64,000 nucleotides of DNA, taken from contig JAHCAG010000004.1 of assembly GCA_019635015.1 (NCBI GenBank), forward strand, positions 62,001 through 126,000. The letters are read 5' to 3'. This document shows, piece by piece, positions 1 to 10,523 of the stretch. A program made the translations under genes and the position numbers. The DNA comes from Burkholderiales bacterium (GTDB lineage: Bacteria > Pseudomonadota > Gammaproteobacteria > Burkholderiales > SG8-41). The stretch's first letter is position 1; every line of letters starts with the position of its first letter. The notes beneath the pieces were generated by a model, which saw only the letters and a program-made list of their open reading frames with translations, ran no database searches and had not been told where the DNA came from.

Positions 1-920
1 TCGGCGCTGATGCGACGCATGGTCTCGGCCATCAGGCCGGACACCGTCAGCACGCGGATTTTCGGGCACTGGCGCCCCGTTTCGGTCAGCGGGATGGTGT
101 CGGTGACCACGATTTCGTCGAGCGCCGAACCGGCGATGCGTTCCACCGCCGAACCCGACAGTACCGGATGGGTACAGTAAGCCAGCACCTTGGCGGCACC
201 GTGTTTCTTCAGTGCCGCAGCGGCTTCGCACAGCGTGTTGGCGGTGTCGACCATGTCATCGACAAGCACGCAGGTGCGTCCCTGCACTTCGCCGATGATG
301 TTCATCACCGTAGCCACGTTCGGCCGCGGCCGCCGCTTGTCGATGATGGCCAGATCCGCTTCCAGCCGTTTCGCCAGCGCCCGCGCCCGCACCACGCCGC
401 CGACATCCGGCGACACCACCACGAGATCCTTGAAATTCCGCTTCCAGATGTCGCCGAGCATTATCGGCCCGGAGTAGATGTTGTCGACGGGAATGTCGAA
501 AAACCCCTGGATCTGCTCCGAGTGCAGGTCCATCGTCAGCACGCGATCGACGCCGACGCTGGTCATCATGTTGGCCACCACCTTGGCGGTGATCGGCACC
601 CGCGCCGAACTCGGGCGCCGGTCCTGGCGCGCATAACCCATGTAAGGGATCGCCGCAGTCACCCGTCCGGCAGACGCCCGCTTCAGCGCATCGACCATCA
701 CCAGCAACTCCATCAGCGTGTCGTTGGTCGGCGCACACACCGACTGCAGGATGAACACATCCTTGCCGCGGACGTTTTCGAGGATCTCGACCATCACCTC
801 GCCATCGCTGAAGCGGCCGACCTTGGCGCGGCCGATGTGGATGTCGAGATGGCTGACCACCGCCTCCGCGAGCCGCGGATTGGCGTTGCCGGTAAATACC
901 ATCAGCCTGTCCAGTGCCAC
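1..920 (-). CDS. prs: Ribose-phosphate pyrophosphokinase, 3' end cut by window
   Basis: Makes PRPP from ribose 5-phosphate and ATP for nucleotide, histidine and tryptophan synthesis; cytosolic. The reading frame gives [14 protein letters not shown] near the start, then [24 protein letters not shown], the flexible-loop region [15 protein letters not shown] and the PRPP-binding loop [13 protein letters not shown]. About 306 of the usual 315 or so residues are present; the stop lies beyond base 1. A GTG at 920 is chosen as start because it gives [12 protein letters not shown], matching the N-terminus I expect for the family in this class; an in-frame ATG at 902 is the alternative. It lies downstream of tRNA-Gln and ispE, the usual neighbourhood. 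Confidence 0.95.
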   Translation of the reverse strand, partial: MALDRLMVFTGNANPRLAEAVVSHLDIHIGRAKVGRFSDGEVMVEILENVRGKDVFILQSVCAPTNDTLMELLVMVDALKRASAGRVTAAIPYMGYARQDRRPSSARVPITAKVVANMMTSVGVDRVLTMDLHSEQIQGFFDIPVDNIYSGPIMLGDIWKRNFKDLVVVSPDVGGVVRARALAKRLEADLAIIDKRRPRPNVATVMNIIGEVQGRTCVLVDDMVDTANTLCEAAAALKKHGAAKVLAYCTHPVLSGSAVERIAGSALDEIVVTDTIPLTETGRQCPKIRVLTVSGLMAETMRRISA

Positions 921-961
921 CCCACACCCCCTGCGCCAAGCATGCCACTGCAGCAATCAAG

Positions 962-1038
962 TGGCTGGGGAGGAAGGATTCGAACCTTCGCATGCCGGAA
1001 TCAAAATCCGGTGCCTTAACCAGCTTGGCGACTCCCCA
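962..1038 (-). tRNA. glnT: tRNA-Gln (anticodon TTG)
   Basis: The minus strand folds as a complete tRNA. The acceptor stem TGGGGAG pairs with CTCCCCA, followed by discriminator G and an encoded CCA. The anticodon stem CCGGA/TCCGG holds loop TTTTGAT with anticodon TTG (plus bases 1002-1004), and the T arm contains GGTTCGAATCC. It sits between ispE and prs. The symbol is only descriptive. Confidence 0.95.
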
Positions 1039-1095
1039 ACCGAAACCCGCAACCGCTCCGGCAGCCTCCCGAAAAAGGCTCCGGCACTTCCAAAT

Positions 1096-1944
1096 TCAGT
1101 CTTCCGTAAAGTCCGCCAGCCCGTGGAGCGGATGCACATCCAGCCCGCGTGCCACGAACCCGCGCATTCCCGGCGGGCAGGCCGCCATCGCCCTGCGTGC
1201 CCCCGCCTCGTCCGGAAAACCGGCAAAAACGCAGGCGCCGGAACCGCTCATCTGCGCCTCACCGACCGACCTGAGCCACGCCAGATGCCTGCCGACCTCG
1301 GGATACAGCCTGCAAACCAAGGGCTCCAGATCGTTCCCTGCCGGCACGGAAAAGCCTTGTATTTTAACTGCTTCAGAGTTCCGTTTCAATTCCGGATGCC
1401 CAAAAACCCCTGCCGTCGCCACCGCCACCGGCGGCACCAGCACCAGGTACCAGGCCGGGCCCACTGTCAACGGCGCCAGTTCCTCGCCTATGCCGCCAGC
1501 CAGCGCGGTGCGTCCATAGACAAACACCGGCACATCGGCCCCCAGCGGCAGGGCCAGCTCCTGCAAGCGTTTGCGCGACAGACCAGTATCCCAGACGTGG
1601 TTCAGGGCCAGCAGGGTGGTCGCGGCATCCGAACTGCCGCCGCCCAGCCCGCCGCCGAGAGGCAGGTGTTTTTCGACATGGATGTCGGCGCCGAATCGCG
1701 TGCCGGTCGCGGATTTCAGCGCCCGCGCCGCGCGCAGGGTCAGATCCTCTGTCTCGGCAACCCCCGGCAACTCGCGCGTTCTCGCAATCAGGCCGTCGCT
1801 GCGCCGGCGGATCCAGACCGTGTCGCCGAAATCGATGAAACGGAATACTGTCTGCAACAGGTGGTAACCATCGGCGCGCCGGCCGGTGACGCGCAGCATC
1901 AGGTTGAGTTTTGCCGGCGCCGGAAAACCGCTGCTGCCGTTCAT
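1096..1944 (-). CDS. ispE: 4-diphosphocytidyl-2-C-methyl-D-erythritol kinase
   Basis: GHMP-family kinase that phosphorylates CDP-methylerythritol in the MEP isoprenoid pathway; cytosolic. The 282 residues match the family length. The N-terminus has PAPAKLNLMLRVTGRRADGYH, typical of IspE, and the GHMP ATP-binding loop is PLGGGLGGGSSDAA near residues 95-108. The C-terminal glycine motif MSGSGACVF is present. The start overlaps the end of lolB by ATGA, so the two are probably translationally coupled. tRNA-Gln follows. Confidence 0.96.
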   Translation of the reverse strand: MNGSSGFPAPAKLNLMLRVTGRRADGYHLLQTVFRFIDFGDTVWIRRRSDGLIARTRELPGVAETEDLTLRAARALKSATGTRFGADIHVEKHLPLGGGLGGGSSDAATTLLALNHVWDTGLSRKRLQELALPLGADVPVFVYGRTALAGGIGEELAPLTVGPAWYLVLVPPVAVATAGVFGHPELKRNSEAVKIQGFSVPAGNDLEPLVCRLYPEVGRHLAWLRSVGEAQMSGSGACVFAGFPDEAGARRAMAACPPGMRGFVARGLDVHPLHGLADFTED

Positions 1945-2501
1945 TGCGGATCCCGTTCCCGCCAGTCGTCGATGACCATGCGGATGCGCTGGCCGGCCTG
2001 CTCGAGGTCCAGGCGTCGCGGCACCACGGACTGCGCGGGGCCCTCGGCATAGGTAAAACGCAGGCTCCAGCCGGCCTGCTCCAGCCGGACCAGGCGGCCC
2101 CGGGCATCCCGCTCGAGCACATCGGTGGCAACATCCGGCACCATCTCCCCGCGCACCCAGTACTGGAGCTGGGCAAGCGGCAGGGCCCAGCCGAGCGCGC
2201 GGCGGGTCAGTCCTTCGGCGGAAAATGCGTGATATTCCTGCTGGTCGGCAGTGGTGAGCGTCGCGCCCGCGGCATCACTGCTGATGTGCGCCAGCGTGGT
2301 GCCCGTCGGCGACATCAGCCAGATTTCGTTCAGCGGCATCTCGTGGCGCCAGCGAAAAGCGGCGGAAAACGCACGGCCGTCGGCGCCGGCCAGCACGCGT
2401 CCCAGGAGATCGAAGGGTGCAGACGGTGCGACGGTGCCGCCGGACAGCGGGGCGCAGCCGGCAAACAGCAAGGCCGCGGCAGCGGCAAGTACAACCCTCA
2501 T
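1941..2501 (-). CDS. lolB: Outer membrane lipoprotein insertion factor LolB
   Basis: LolB receives lipoproteins from the periplasmic carrier LolA and inserts them in the outer membrane. The product of 186 residues starts MRVVLAAAAALLFAGC, a lipoprotein signal with lipobox FAGC. The mature part has the family pattern WRHEMPLNEIWLMSPTGTTLA and a LPLAQLQYWVRG segment near the middle. The open frame extends 42 codons upstream, but ATG 2501 is chosen because it overlaps the stop of the upstream TPR gene (ATGA) and directly precedes the signal peptide. Confidence 0.9.
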   Translation of the reverse strand: MRVVLAAAAALLFAGCAPLSGGTVAPSAPFDLLGRVLAGADGRAFSAAFRWRHEMPLNEIWLMSPTGTTLAHISSDAAGATLTTADQQEYHAFSAEGLTRRALGWALPLAQLQYWVRGEMVPDVATDVLERDARGRLVRLEQAGWSLRFTYAEGPAQSVVPRRLDLEQAGQRIRMVIDDWRERDPQ

Positions 2502-4270
2502 TGCGCCGACTGGAGGACGACCGGGGACAGGCGCCTGATCGTGCCCTGGAGCACCTCGTTCTTCGGCTGGCCGCGCAAGGCTTCGGTCCAGACCTTCTGT
2601 GCCTCGGCCTGGCGCCCCAGGGCCCACAATACCTCGCCCAGATGGGCGGCGATTTCACCGTCGGGACGCATTTCATAGGCGCGCCGCAGCGGCCCCAGCG
2701 CCGCTTCGTTTTCACCCAGCCTGTAGAGCACCCAGCCGAGGCTGTCGAGAATGAAGGGATCGTTGGGCGCCAGCTTGTGCGCGGTCTCGATCAGCACACG
2801 CGCCTCCGGCAGGCGCAGGTTGCGGTCCGCCAGGGTGTAACCGAGCGCGTTGTAGGCATGGGCATGGTCCGGCTGCAGCGCGATCACGCGGCGCAGGTTG
2901 GCCTCGAGCACATCCAGGCGGTTGACCTTTTCGGCCGCCATCGCATGGTCGTACAGCAGATCGGCGCTGTCGGGCGTACGCGCCACCGCCTCGCCGAGAA
3001 AATCAAATGCCTCCTGGTAGGCCTGCGCCTCGCGCAAAAGGCCGGCTTCGGCCAGCGTCAGCTGCATGCGCTGGCGCGCGTCGCCCGGATTGATGCCGCG
3101 CAGGTGCCTGCGTGCGTCCTCCAGCCGCCCCTGCTTCGCCAGCACCCCCGCATAACGCGCCTGTGCCGGGATGTACTGTGCGCCATGGGTGATGCCGGAG
3201 TACCACTTGAGCGCCTCGTCCACGCGCTTCAGTTCCTCGTTGACCTGCCCGAGATACATGCGCACCATGTCCGGATCCTTGGCGCCGATCTCCAGCGCGC
3301 GCCGCAGCTGGAGATCGGCCGCCGCATAATCCTTTGCCTGCATCGACAGCGTCGCCACAGCCATCGCGATCTCGGCGTTGTTCGGCGCCTCACCGAGCAG
3401 GATTTCAAACTGCTTGCGCGCCTCCGGATACCGCTGCGCGCTGACCAGCAGACGGGCATAGTTCAGCCGCGCATCGCGGGCTCCCGGATGCGTCGTGACA
3501 AAATCACCGAGAAACGCGACGGCCTCGTCCACCGAACCGCGCTGAAGCGCCTGCGCCTGGAACAACGCGGCAAGCTCCCAGCCCGGACGCAGCTTCAGCG
3601 CCTCGCGCGAAGACTTCAGCGCGGTTGCCACATCGTCTGCATTCCACGCCGCCTGCGCCAGCGCAAGGCTGGCTTCCGGCACCTGCGGATAACGGGCCGC
3701 CAGGCCGCCGATCAGCCGCGATATGGCGGCCTTGTCCTTGTATCCGGACAGCAGGGAGTACAGCTGCAGGAAGTTCTGTCCGACGTTTTCGGGATCGCTG
3801 CTCAGCGATTTTTCGAGATGGGGCAGCGCATCATCAAGGCGCGACTGGTTGACCAGCAGCGCGATCACGGTCTGCCGGGCGCGTGTCGATTCCGGATCGG
3901 CCTGCAGCCACAAGGTGGCCGCCTCCAGTGCCGCCGGCAGGAAACGCGCGTTCCATGCCACCTCGGTCGCGCGGCGCGCAACACGCGGATCACGGGTCTC
4001 CCGCGCCACTTCGAGGAATGCCGGAACAGCCACATGGGGCTGGCCGCGCTGCGCCGCGATTTCGGCCAGCGTCAGCTTGAACAGGATGGACTCGCTCAGT
4101 TCGACGGCGGGCAGCGGCACTTCGCGCTGCTGGGGCGCGCGGGTCACCACCTTGGGCAGCGGCGGCTTGGCCGCCGCTGCCGGTGCCGGCGCCGCCGGCT
4201 GCTGCGGGGGCTGCGCGCATGCCGCCAGGGCAAGACTGGCCAACAATGCTGCGGTTCGGGTGAGGATCAT
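2498..4270 (-). CDS. Tetratricopeptide repeat lipoprotein
   Basis: A 590-residue protein with a lipoprotein signal (MILTRTAALLASLALAAC), a Pro/Ala-rich linker and then repeated TPR-like helices through most of the length. One clear repeat is HAHAYNALGYTLADRNLRLPEA near the C-terminal third. Expected location is the periplasmic face of the outer membrane. Similar TPR proteins often sit directly upstream of lolB in betaproteobacteria; their exact role is not established to my knowledge. ATG 4270 is chosen because it begins the signal peptide; the frame is open 26 codons further. The 130 bases to the divergent ABC gene hold its promoter region, but I see no convincing -35/-10 pair there. Confidence 0.85.
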   Translation of the reverse strand: MILTRTAALLASLALAACAQPPQQPAAPAPAAAAKPPLPKVVTRAPQQREVPLPAVELSESILFKLTLAEIAAQRGQPHVAVPAFLEVARETRDPRVARRATEVAWNARFLPAALEAATLWLQADPESTRARQTVIALLVNQSRLDDALPHLEKSLSSDPENVGQNFLQLYSLLSGYKDKAAISRLIGGLAARYPQVPEASLALAQAAWNADDVATALKSSREALKLRPGWELAALFQAQALQRGSVDEAVAFLGDFVTTHPGARDARLNYARLLVSAQRYPEARKQFEILLGEAPNNAEIAMAVATLSMQAKDYAAADLQLRRALEIGAKDPDMVRMYLGQVNEELKRVDEALKWYSGITHGAQYIPAQARYAGVLAKQGRLEDARRHLRGINPGDARQRMQLTLAEAGLLREAQAYQEAFDFLGEAVARTPDSADLLYDHAMAAEKVNRLDVLEANLRRVIALQPDHAHAYNALGYTLADRNLRLPEARVLIETAHKLAPNDPFILDSLGWVLYRLGENEAALGPLRRAYEMRPDGEIAAHLGEVLWALGRQAEAQKVWTEALRGQPKNEVLQGTIRRLSPVVLQSAQ

Positions 4271-4400
4271 CGGATCATGATGCCGCGAATACGGCAGGTG
4301 GCGTGGATTGCGGCGACGCCAAGCGCGTACGCCTTCATAATGAGGCACATATTAGGTATATTTGATGCCAATCACAAGGCAACTCCGCTGCATCCCCCCC

Positions 4401-5360
<960 letters not shown>

Positions 5361-5370
5361 GGAGCGCACA

Positions 5371-6141
5371 ATGATATTCACCATCGCCGGCAAGGAACTG
5401 CGCACGCTGTTCACCTCCCCGCTGGCCTGGCTGGTGCTGACCGTCATCCAGGTCGTGCTGGGCTACGGCTTCCTGCGCCGGCTTGACGACTTCCTGCAGA
5501 TCCAGCCGCAGCTCGCGCAGATGGCGAGCCCGCCCGGGCTCACCGAACTGGTCGCAGCGCCGACTTATGCCACCGCCGCCGCAGTGCTGCTGTTTGCGGT
5601 GCCGCTGCTGGCCATGCGCATGATCGCCGAGGAAAGGCGCAACCAGACGCTGACACTGCTGCTGTCGGCGCCGGTATCGATGACCGAGATCGTCCTCGGC
5701 AAATTCACGGGCCTGATGACTTTCCTGCTGATCATCATCCTGCTGGTGCTGGCGATGCCCCTGCTGCTGATGACCGGGACCCGGCTCGATTTCGGCCTGC
5801 TGGGCGGGCTGACGCTGGCGCTGCTGCTGCTCGCCGCGGGATTTGCCGCGGTCGGCCTCTATGCTTCGAGCCTCACCGCCCAGCCGGTGGCCGCCGCGCT
5901 GCTCGGCTTCGGCATGCTGCTGGCCATGCTGTTCATGGGCGAAACCGCCGGCGACAGCCTGCGCGCGCGCGGCTGGCATCTGCCGGCAGCCTTCATCCAA
6001 GTGTTTTCGCCGCTGAAGAATTTCGAACCGCTGGGGCGCGGCATGATCGACAGTTACGCCATAGCCTGCTCGCTGCTGCTCGCCGCCGGCTTCCTGGTGC
6101 TGGCCATCCGCCGCCTCGACGGCCGGCGGCTGCGGGGTTAG
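5371..6141 (+). CDS. ABC exporter permease, GldF-like
   Basis: Inner-membrane ABC-2 permease of about 256 residues and six predicted membrane segments, including LAWLVLTVIQVVLGYGFL and LMTFLLIIILLVLAMPLLLM. It starts MIFTIAGKELRTLFTSPLAW, typical of GldF-like subunits, where KEL-R-F-SP is recurrent. ATG 5371 follows GAGGAG with good spacing; the open frame extends 15 codons upstream inside the ATPase gene. It would pair with the upstream ATPase and the downstream auxiliary protein. Confidence 0.88.
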   Translation: MIFTIAGKELRTLFTSPLAWLVLTVIQVVLGYGFLRRLDDFLQIQPQLAQMASPPGLTELVAAPTYATAAAVLLFAVPLLAMRMIAEERRNQTLTLLLSAPVSMTEIVLGKFTGLMTFLLIIILLVLAMPLLLMTGTRLDFGLLGGLTLALLLLAAGFAAVGLYASSLTAQPVAAALLGFGMLLAMLFMGETAGDSLRARGWHLPAAFIQVFSPLKNFEPLGRGMIDSYAIACSLLLAAGFLVLAIRRLDGRRLRG

Positions 6142-6144
6142 GCA

Positions 6145-7506
6145 ATGCAGATCACCCGCAGGCTGCGCTGGCAGCTGATGATCCAGAGCGGAATGTTCGT
6201 GATCCTGCTCGCCGTGGTCACGGCGCTGCTGGCCTACCTCGCCCACCAGTACCGCTACGAAAAGGATGTCACGCGCAACGCGCGCAACACGCTGTCGGCC
6301 GCAACGCTGGGCGCGCTGCAGCAGATGCAGGCGCCCTTGCGCGTCACCGCCTATGCGGTGCGTCAGGATGCGGGCGGCAGCAACGTGCACCGCATGATCG
6401 AGGAACGGGTGCGCAACTACCAGCGCGTAAAGCGCGACCTCGAGCTGCGGCTCATCGATCCGCGCGAGCAGCCCAAGGCGGCGGCCGAAGCGGGGCTGCG
6501 CTCACCGAATGCGCTGGTCATCGAATACCAGCGGCGCTCCGAGCAGATCCCGCTGGGCGAGTTCAACGAACAGAACTTCGCCAATGCACTGATGCGGCTG
6601 CTGCGCGGCGCCAACAGCCTGGTGCTGTGGCTGGACGGCCACGGCGAACGCAAGCTCGACGGCCAGGCCAATCACGACCTCGGCAGCTTCGGCCAGCAGC
6701 TGCGCGAAAAGGGTTTCAGCACCAGCAGCATCAACCTCGGGCTGGCGCAGGAAGTTCCGGCAAACGCGGCGCTGCTGGTGGTCACTCATCCGCAGGTGGA
6801 ATTGCAGGCCGGCGAAGTCGACAAGCTGCTGTCCTATGTCGATCGCGGCGGCAACCTGCTGTGGCTGATCGACACGGAACCGCTGCGCGGCCTGCAACCG
6901 CTTGCCGAGAAGCTCGGCCTGGTGCTGACGCCCGGCACCGTCGTCGATCCCGCGCTCGCGCCGCGCAGCGGCCCGCCGGTGTTTGCCATCGCCGCGAACT
7001 ATGCGCGTCATCCCGTGGCCGGATCGCTGCAGTACAACACGCTGTTCCCGCACGCACGGCAAATCGGCGCCGACGATGGCGCCGGCTGGCGCGTCACGCC
7101 GCTGATCGACGTTGCGCCGCGCGGCTGGGTTGAAACCGGAAAACTCGACGCGAAGTCGACCTTCGACAAGTCGCGGGATTTTCCCGGTCCGGTCAACATT
7201 GCAACCGCGCTGGAGCGCACCGCCGGTGACCGCGAGCAACGCGTCATCGTTGTCGGCACCGGGCATTTCCTCTCCAACAGCTTCATCGGCAACGGCGGCA
7301 ACCTCGCGCTCGGCGTGAGCATGATGAACTGGCTGGCCGGCGAAGATGCGCTGGTCACCATTGATCCGCGTCCGGCCGCGGACACCCGCCTCGAGGTCAG
7401 CACCCTGCACCTCTACGCGATCGCCGTCATAGTGCTGCTGCTGTTGCCGCTGATTTTTGCCGTCACCGGCACCGTGGTCTGGTGGCGGCGGCGCAACGCC
7501 GGTTAG
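6145..7506 (+). CDS. Gliding-motility-type ABC auxiliary protein, GldG-like
   Basis: 453 residues with one N-terminal membrane segment (FVILLAVVTALLAYLAHQ), a long periplasmic region and one C-terminal membrane segment (LYAIAVIVLLLLPLIFAVTG), followed by WWRRR. The middle has the ABC_transp_aux pattern: VLWLDGHGERKLDG, a KGF turn, then LLVVTHPQVEL and YVDRGGNLLWLIDTE. GldG proteins act with GldA/GldF as a transport complex. In this non-gliding lineage the function is unknown. It starts 3 bases after the permease stop, so it is clearly in the same operon. Confidence 0.85.
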   Translation: MQITRRLRWQLMIQSGMFVILLAVVTALLAYLAHQYRYEKDVTRNARNTLSAATLGALQQMQAPLRVTAYAVRQDAGGSNVHRMIEERVRNYQRVKRDLELRLIDPREQPKAAAEAGLRSPNALVIEYQRRSEQIPLGEFNEQNFANALMRLLRGANSLVLWLDGHGERKLDGQANHDLGSFGQQLREKGFSTSSINLGLAQEVPANAALLVVTHPQVELQAGEVDKLLSYVDRGGNLLWLIDTEPLRGLQPLAEKLGLVLTPGTVVDPALAPRSGPPVFAIAANYARHPVAGSLQYNTLFPHARQIGADDGAGWRVTPLIDVAPRGWVETGKLDAKSTFDKSRDFPGPVNIATALERTAGDREQRVIVVGTGHFLSNSFIGNGGNLALGVSMMNWLAGEDALVTIDPRPAADTRLEVSTLHLYAIAVIVLLLLPLIFAVTGTVVWWRRRNAG

Positions 7507-7512
7507 CGGCGC

Positions 7513-8361
7513 ATGAAGGGCTGGCTGCCACACCTGCTGCTGCTGGCGGTCGCCGCCGTGCTCGGCACGTGGGTCTGGATCGCACCACCTCCCGAAGAAC
7601 AGTCGCGGCCGCTGGCCGCCGGCAAATCCGCCGGGGTGCAGCGTGTCACGCTGGAACGTCCCGGACAGTCGTTGATCGAACTGGAGCGCCACGATGCACG
7701 GTGGCTGCTGACCGCCCCGCTGCGTGCACGCGCCGACGAATTCCAGGTCATGCGGATTCTGGCGCTGCTCGAAACGAAACCGGCGGCGCAGTTCCCGGCA
7801 ACCGACCTCGAACGTTTCGACCTCCAGGCGCCGGTGGCGCGGCTGACCGTCGATGGCGAGGAATATGCGTTCGGCGGCATCAATGCCGTGACCCGCGAGC
7901 AGTACGTGATGCGCGGCGACACCGTGTTCGCAGTGGCCCTGCGTCATGGCGCCGCCCTGCCCGGTGACGCGATGGCGCTGGTGCGCCGGGTACTGCTCCA
8001 CGAAAACGAAATCCCCGCGGCGATCCTGCTGCCGCAATTCAGCGTCCGGCAAACCGGGGAGCGCTGGTCCCTGACGCCGCCCGCCGACGGGGCCGGTGCC
8101 GATGAACTGCAGGCCTTCATCGATCGCTGGCGCCAGGCTTCCGCCGCACGCGCCGAGCCCCATGACGGACGCAAACCGCTGGCTGAAGTGCGCATCGAGT
8201 TGCAAGACGGTGCGCCGCTGGTGATTTCAGTGCTGCAGCACGAACCCAATCTGGTGCTGTGGCGCCACGACAACGGCCTGCAGTACACCTTCCTCGCCGG
8301 CGCCGGACAGGCTCTGCTGGCTCATCCCGGACACCCGGTATCTGTAAAAAATATCAAATAA
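7513..8361 (+). CDS. DUF4340 domain protein
   Basis: 282 residues with an N-terminal membrane anchor (LPHLLLLAVAAVLGTWVWIA) and a periplasmic body. The body repeats the DUF4340 pattern: VQRVTLERPGQSLIELERHD, WLLTAPLRARADEFQVMRIL, FDLQAPVARLTVDG. DUF4340 proteins commonly sit last in GldAFG-like clusters, which supports a role in the same exporter. The function is not known. Its stop codon lies inside a copy of the AT-rich junction element, and mutM begins 16 bases later. Confidence 0.8.
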   Translation: MKGWLPHLLLLAVAAVLGTWVWIAPPPEEQSRPLAAGKSAGVQRVTLERPGQSLIELERHDARWLLTAPLRARADEFQVMRILALLETKPAAQFPATDLERFDLQAPVARLTVDGEEYAFGGINAVTREQYVMRGDTVFAVALRHGAALPGDAMALVRRVLLHENEIPAAILLPQFSVRQTGERWSLTPPADGAGADELQAFIDRWRQASAARAEPHDGRKPLAEVRIELQDGAPLVISVLQHEPNLVLWRHDNGLQYTFLAGAGQALLAHPGHPVSVKNIK

Positions 8362-8377
8362 AAACAAATACTTATAA
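8352..8377 (+). repeat. AT-rich junction element, copy A
   Basis: Plus-strand CAAATAAAAACAAATACTTA plus TAA, covering the stop of the DUF4340 gene and filling the whole gap to the mutM ATG. No Shine-Dalgarno sequence lies within it. Near-identical copies occur at 15921 (minus), 30783 (plus) and 49013 (minus), with a weaker one at 38051. Confidence 0.6.
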
Positions 8378-9211
8378 ATGCCCGAGCTGCCGGAAGTCGA
8401 AACCACCCGCCGCGGACTGGCACCACAGGTCGAGCACCATCACATCCTCCGCGCCGTGGTGCGCCACCGCGGTCTGCGCCAGCCGGTGCCGCGCGGACTG
8501 GAACAGCGGCTCGCCGGCGCACGCGTAAGTGCGCTCGCGCGCCGCGGCAAGTACCTGCTCTTCAGCTGCGAAACAGCGGATCACCGGCACGGCACGCTGC
8601 TCGTGCACCTCGGCATGTCGGGACGGCTGTGGCTGGTCGATGCGCAGACCGCGCCGGAAAAACACGACCACTTCGACCTCGTCGTCGACAACGGCCGGGT
8701 GATCCGCCTGCGCGACCCGCGGCGCTTCGGACTGGTGCTGTGGCTGCAAGGTGATCCGCTCGCCCATCCGCTGCTGAGCCGCATCGGCCCGGAACCGCTG
8801 ACCGCGGATTTCGACGGCGCCGTGTTGCACCGCGAAACGCGGTCGCGCAGCGCGGCGATCAAGCTGGTGATCATGGACGGCCATGTGGTCGCCGGTGTCG
8901 GCAACATCTACGCCAACGAGGCACTGTTCCGCGCCGGCATCGACCCGCGCACCCCGGCAAAACGCGTCAGTCGCGCGCGCTGCGGAGCGCTGGCGCGGGA
9001 AATCAGGACCGTGCTGGGAGAAGCAATTGATGCCGGCGGCAGTTCGCTGCGCGACTACGTCGGCAGCGACGGCATGGCCGGACATTTCCAGAACCGGTTT
9101 TTTGTCTACGGCCGCGGCGGTGAACCCTGCATGCGCTGCGGCACTGCAATCCGCGAACTGCGGCAGGGACAGCGTGCAACCTGCTGGTGCCCGCAGTGCC
9201 AGAAACGCTGA
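8378..9211 (+). CDS. mutM: Formamidopyrimidine-DNA glycosylase
   Basis: Base-excision repair enzyme that removes 8-oxoguanine and formamidopyrimidines and cleaves the abasic site. After Met removal the catalytic Pro and Glu of PELPEVET are at the N-terminus. The H2TH region GNIYANEALFRAGIDP and the C-terminal zinc finger CMRC...CWCPQC are intact; 277 residues is close to the family length of about 270. The ATG has no visible ribosome binding site and follows the A/T-rich element directly. It may be co-transcribed with the exporter genes. Confidence 0.97.
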   Translation: MPELPEVETTRRGLAPQVEHHHILRAVVRHRGLRQPVPRGLEQRLAGARVSALARRGKYLLFSCETADHRHGTLLVHLGMSGRLWLVDAQTAPEKHDHFDLVVDNGRVIRLRDPRRFGLVLWLQGDPLAHPLLSRIGPEPLTADFDGAVLHRETRSRSAAIKLVIMDGHVVAGVGNIYANEALFRAGIDPRTPAKRVSRARCGALAREIRTVLGEAIDAGGSSLRDYVGSDGMAGHFQNRFFVYGRGGEPCMRCGTAIRELRQGQRATCWCPQCQKR

Positions 9212-9214
9212 CGC

Positions 9215-9955
<741 letters not shown>

Positions 9956-9966
<11 letters not shown>

Positions 9967-10513
9967 GTTCCGCTCTTTTCAGCAGTTGATAACTGACCTG
10001 GCCGGCGCGACCGGCCTTGATGACATTCCAGCCGGGGCCGGCATCCAGCGTCTCGGCGCGTTCACAATACACCAGCGCGCCGGGTTTCAGGCATCGCGGC
10101 AGCAGCTCCAGCAGCTGCGTCCAGCAGTCTTCGGCAAACGGCGGATCCAGGAACACGACGTCATATGACAACGGGTGATGCGGCAGGAATTCTAGCGCAT
10201 CGGCACGCAGCACTTCCACCGCATCGGCGTGGAGCATTTCCCTGCTCGATTGCAGCGCACGCAGCGCTGCCGCATCCCTCTCGACCATCAGCACGCGCCG
10301 CGCACCGCGCGAGGCCGCCTCGAAACCCAGCGCGCCGCTGCCGGCGAACAGGTCAAGGCATTCGCGCCCCGAGAGATCCTGGCCCAGCCAGTTGAACAGC
10401 GTTTCGCGGACACGATCGGGCGTGGGCCGCAGGCCCGGACGATCGGCGAAACGGATCTTCCGGCTGCGCCAGGCACCGCCGATGATGCGCAGTTCGCAGT
10501 TTTGGCGGGGCAT
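9956..10513 (-). CDS. rsmD: 16S rRNA (guanine(966)-N2)-methyltransferase
   Basis: Methylates G966 of 16S rRNA using SAM. 185 residues. The N-terminus has [13 protein letters not shown] and the [15 protein letters not shown] signature. The SAM-binding motif is [20 protein letters not shown] and the catalytic motif is DPPF in [10 protein letters not shown]. It overlaps coaD by 11 bases and follows the two M16 peptidase genes by 10 bases, so one transcript may run from the peptidases to the ferredoxin. Confidence 0.95.
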
Positions 10514-10523
10514 GGTGCGCGCT

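Noticed and set aside
1039..1095. GCCGGAGC direct repeats and AGCCT/AGGCT mini hairpin between ispE and tRNA-Gln as a terminator
   Set aside because: The stem is only five bases and the T run is inside the loop rather than after it.
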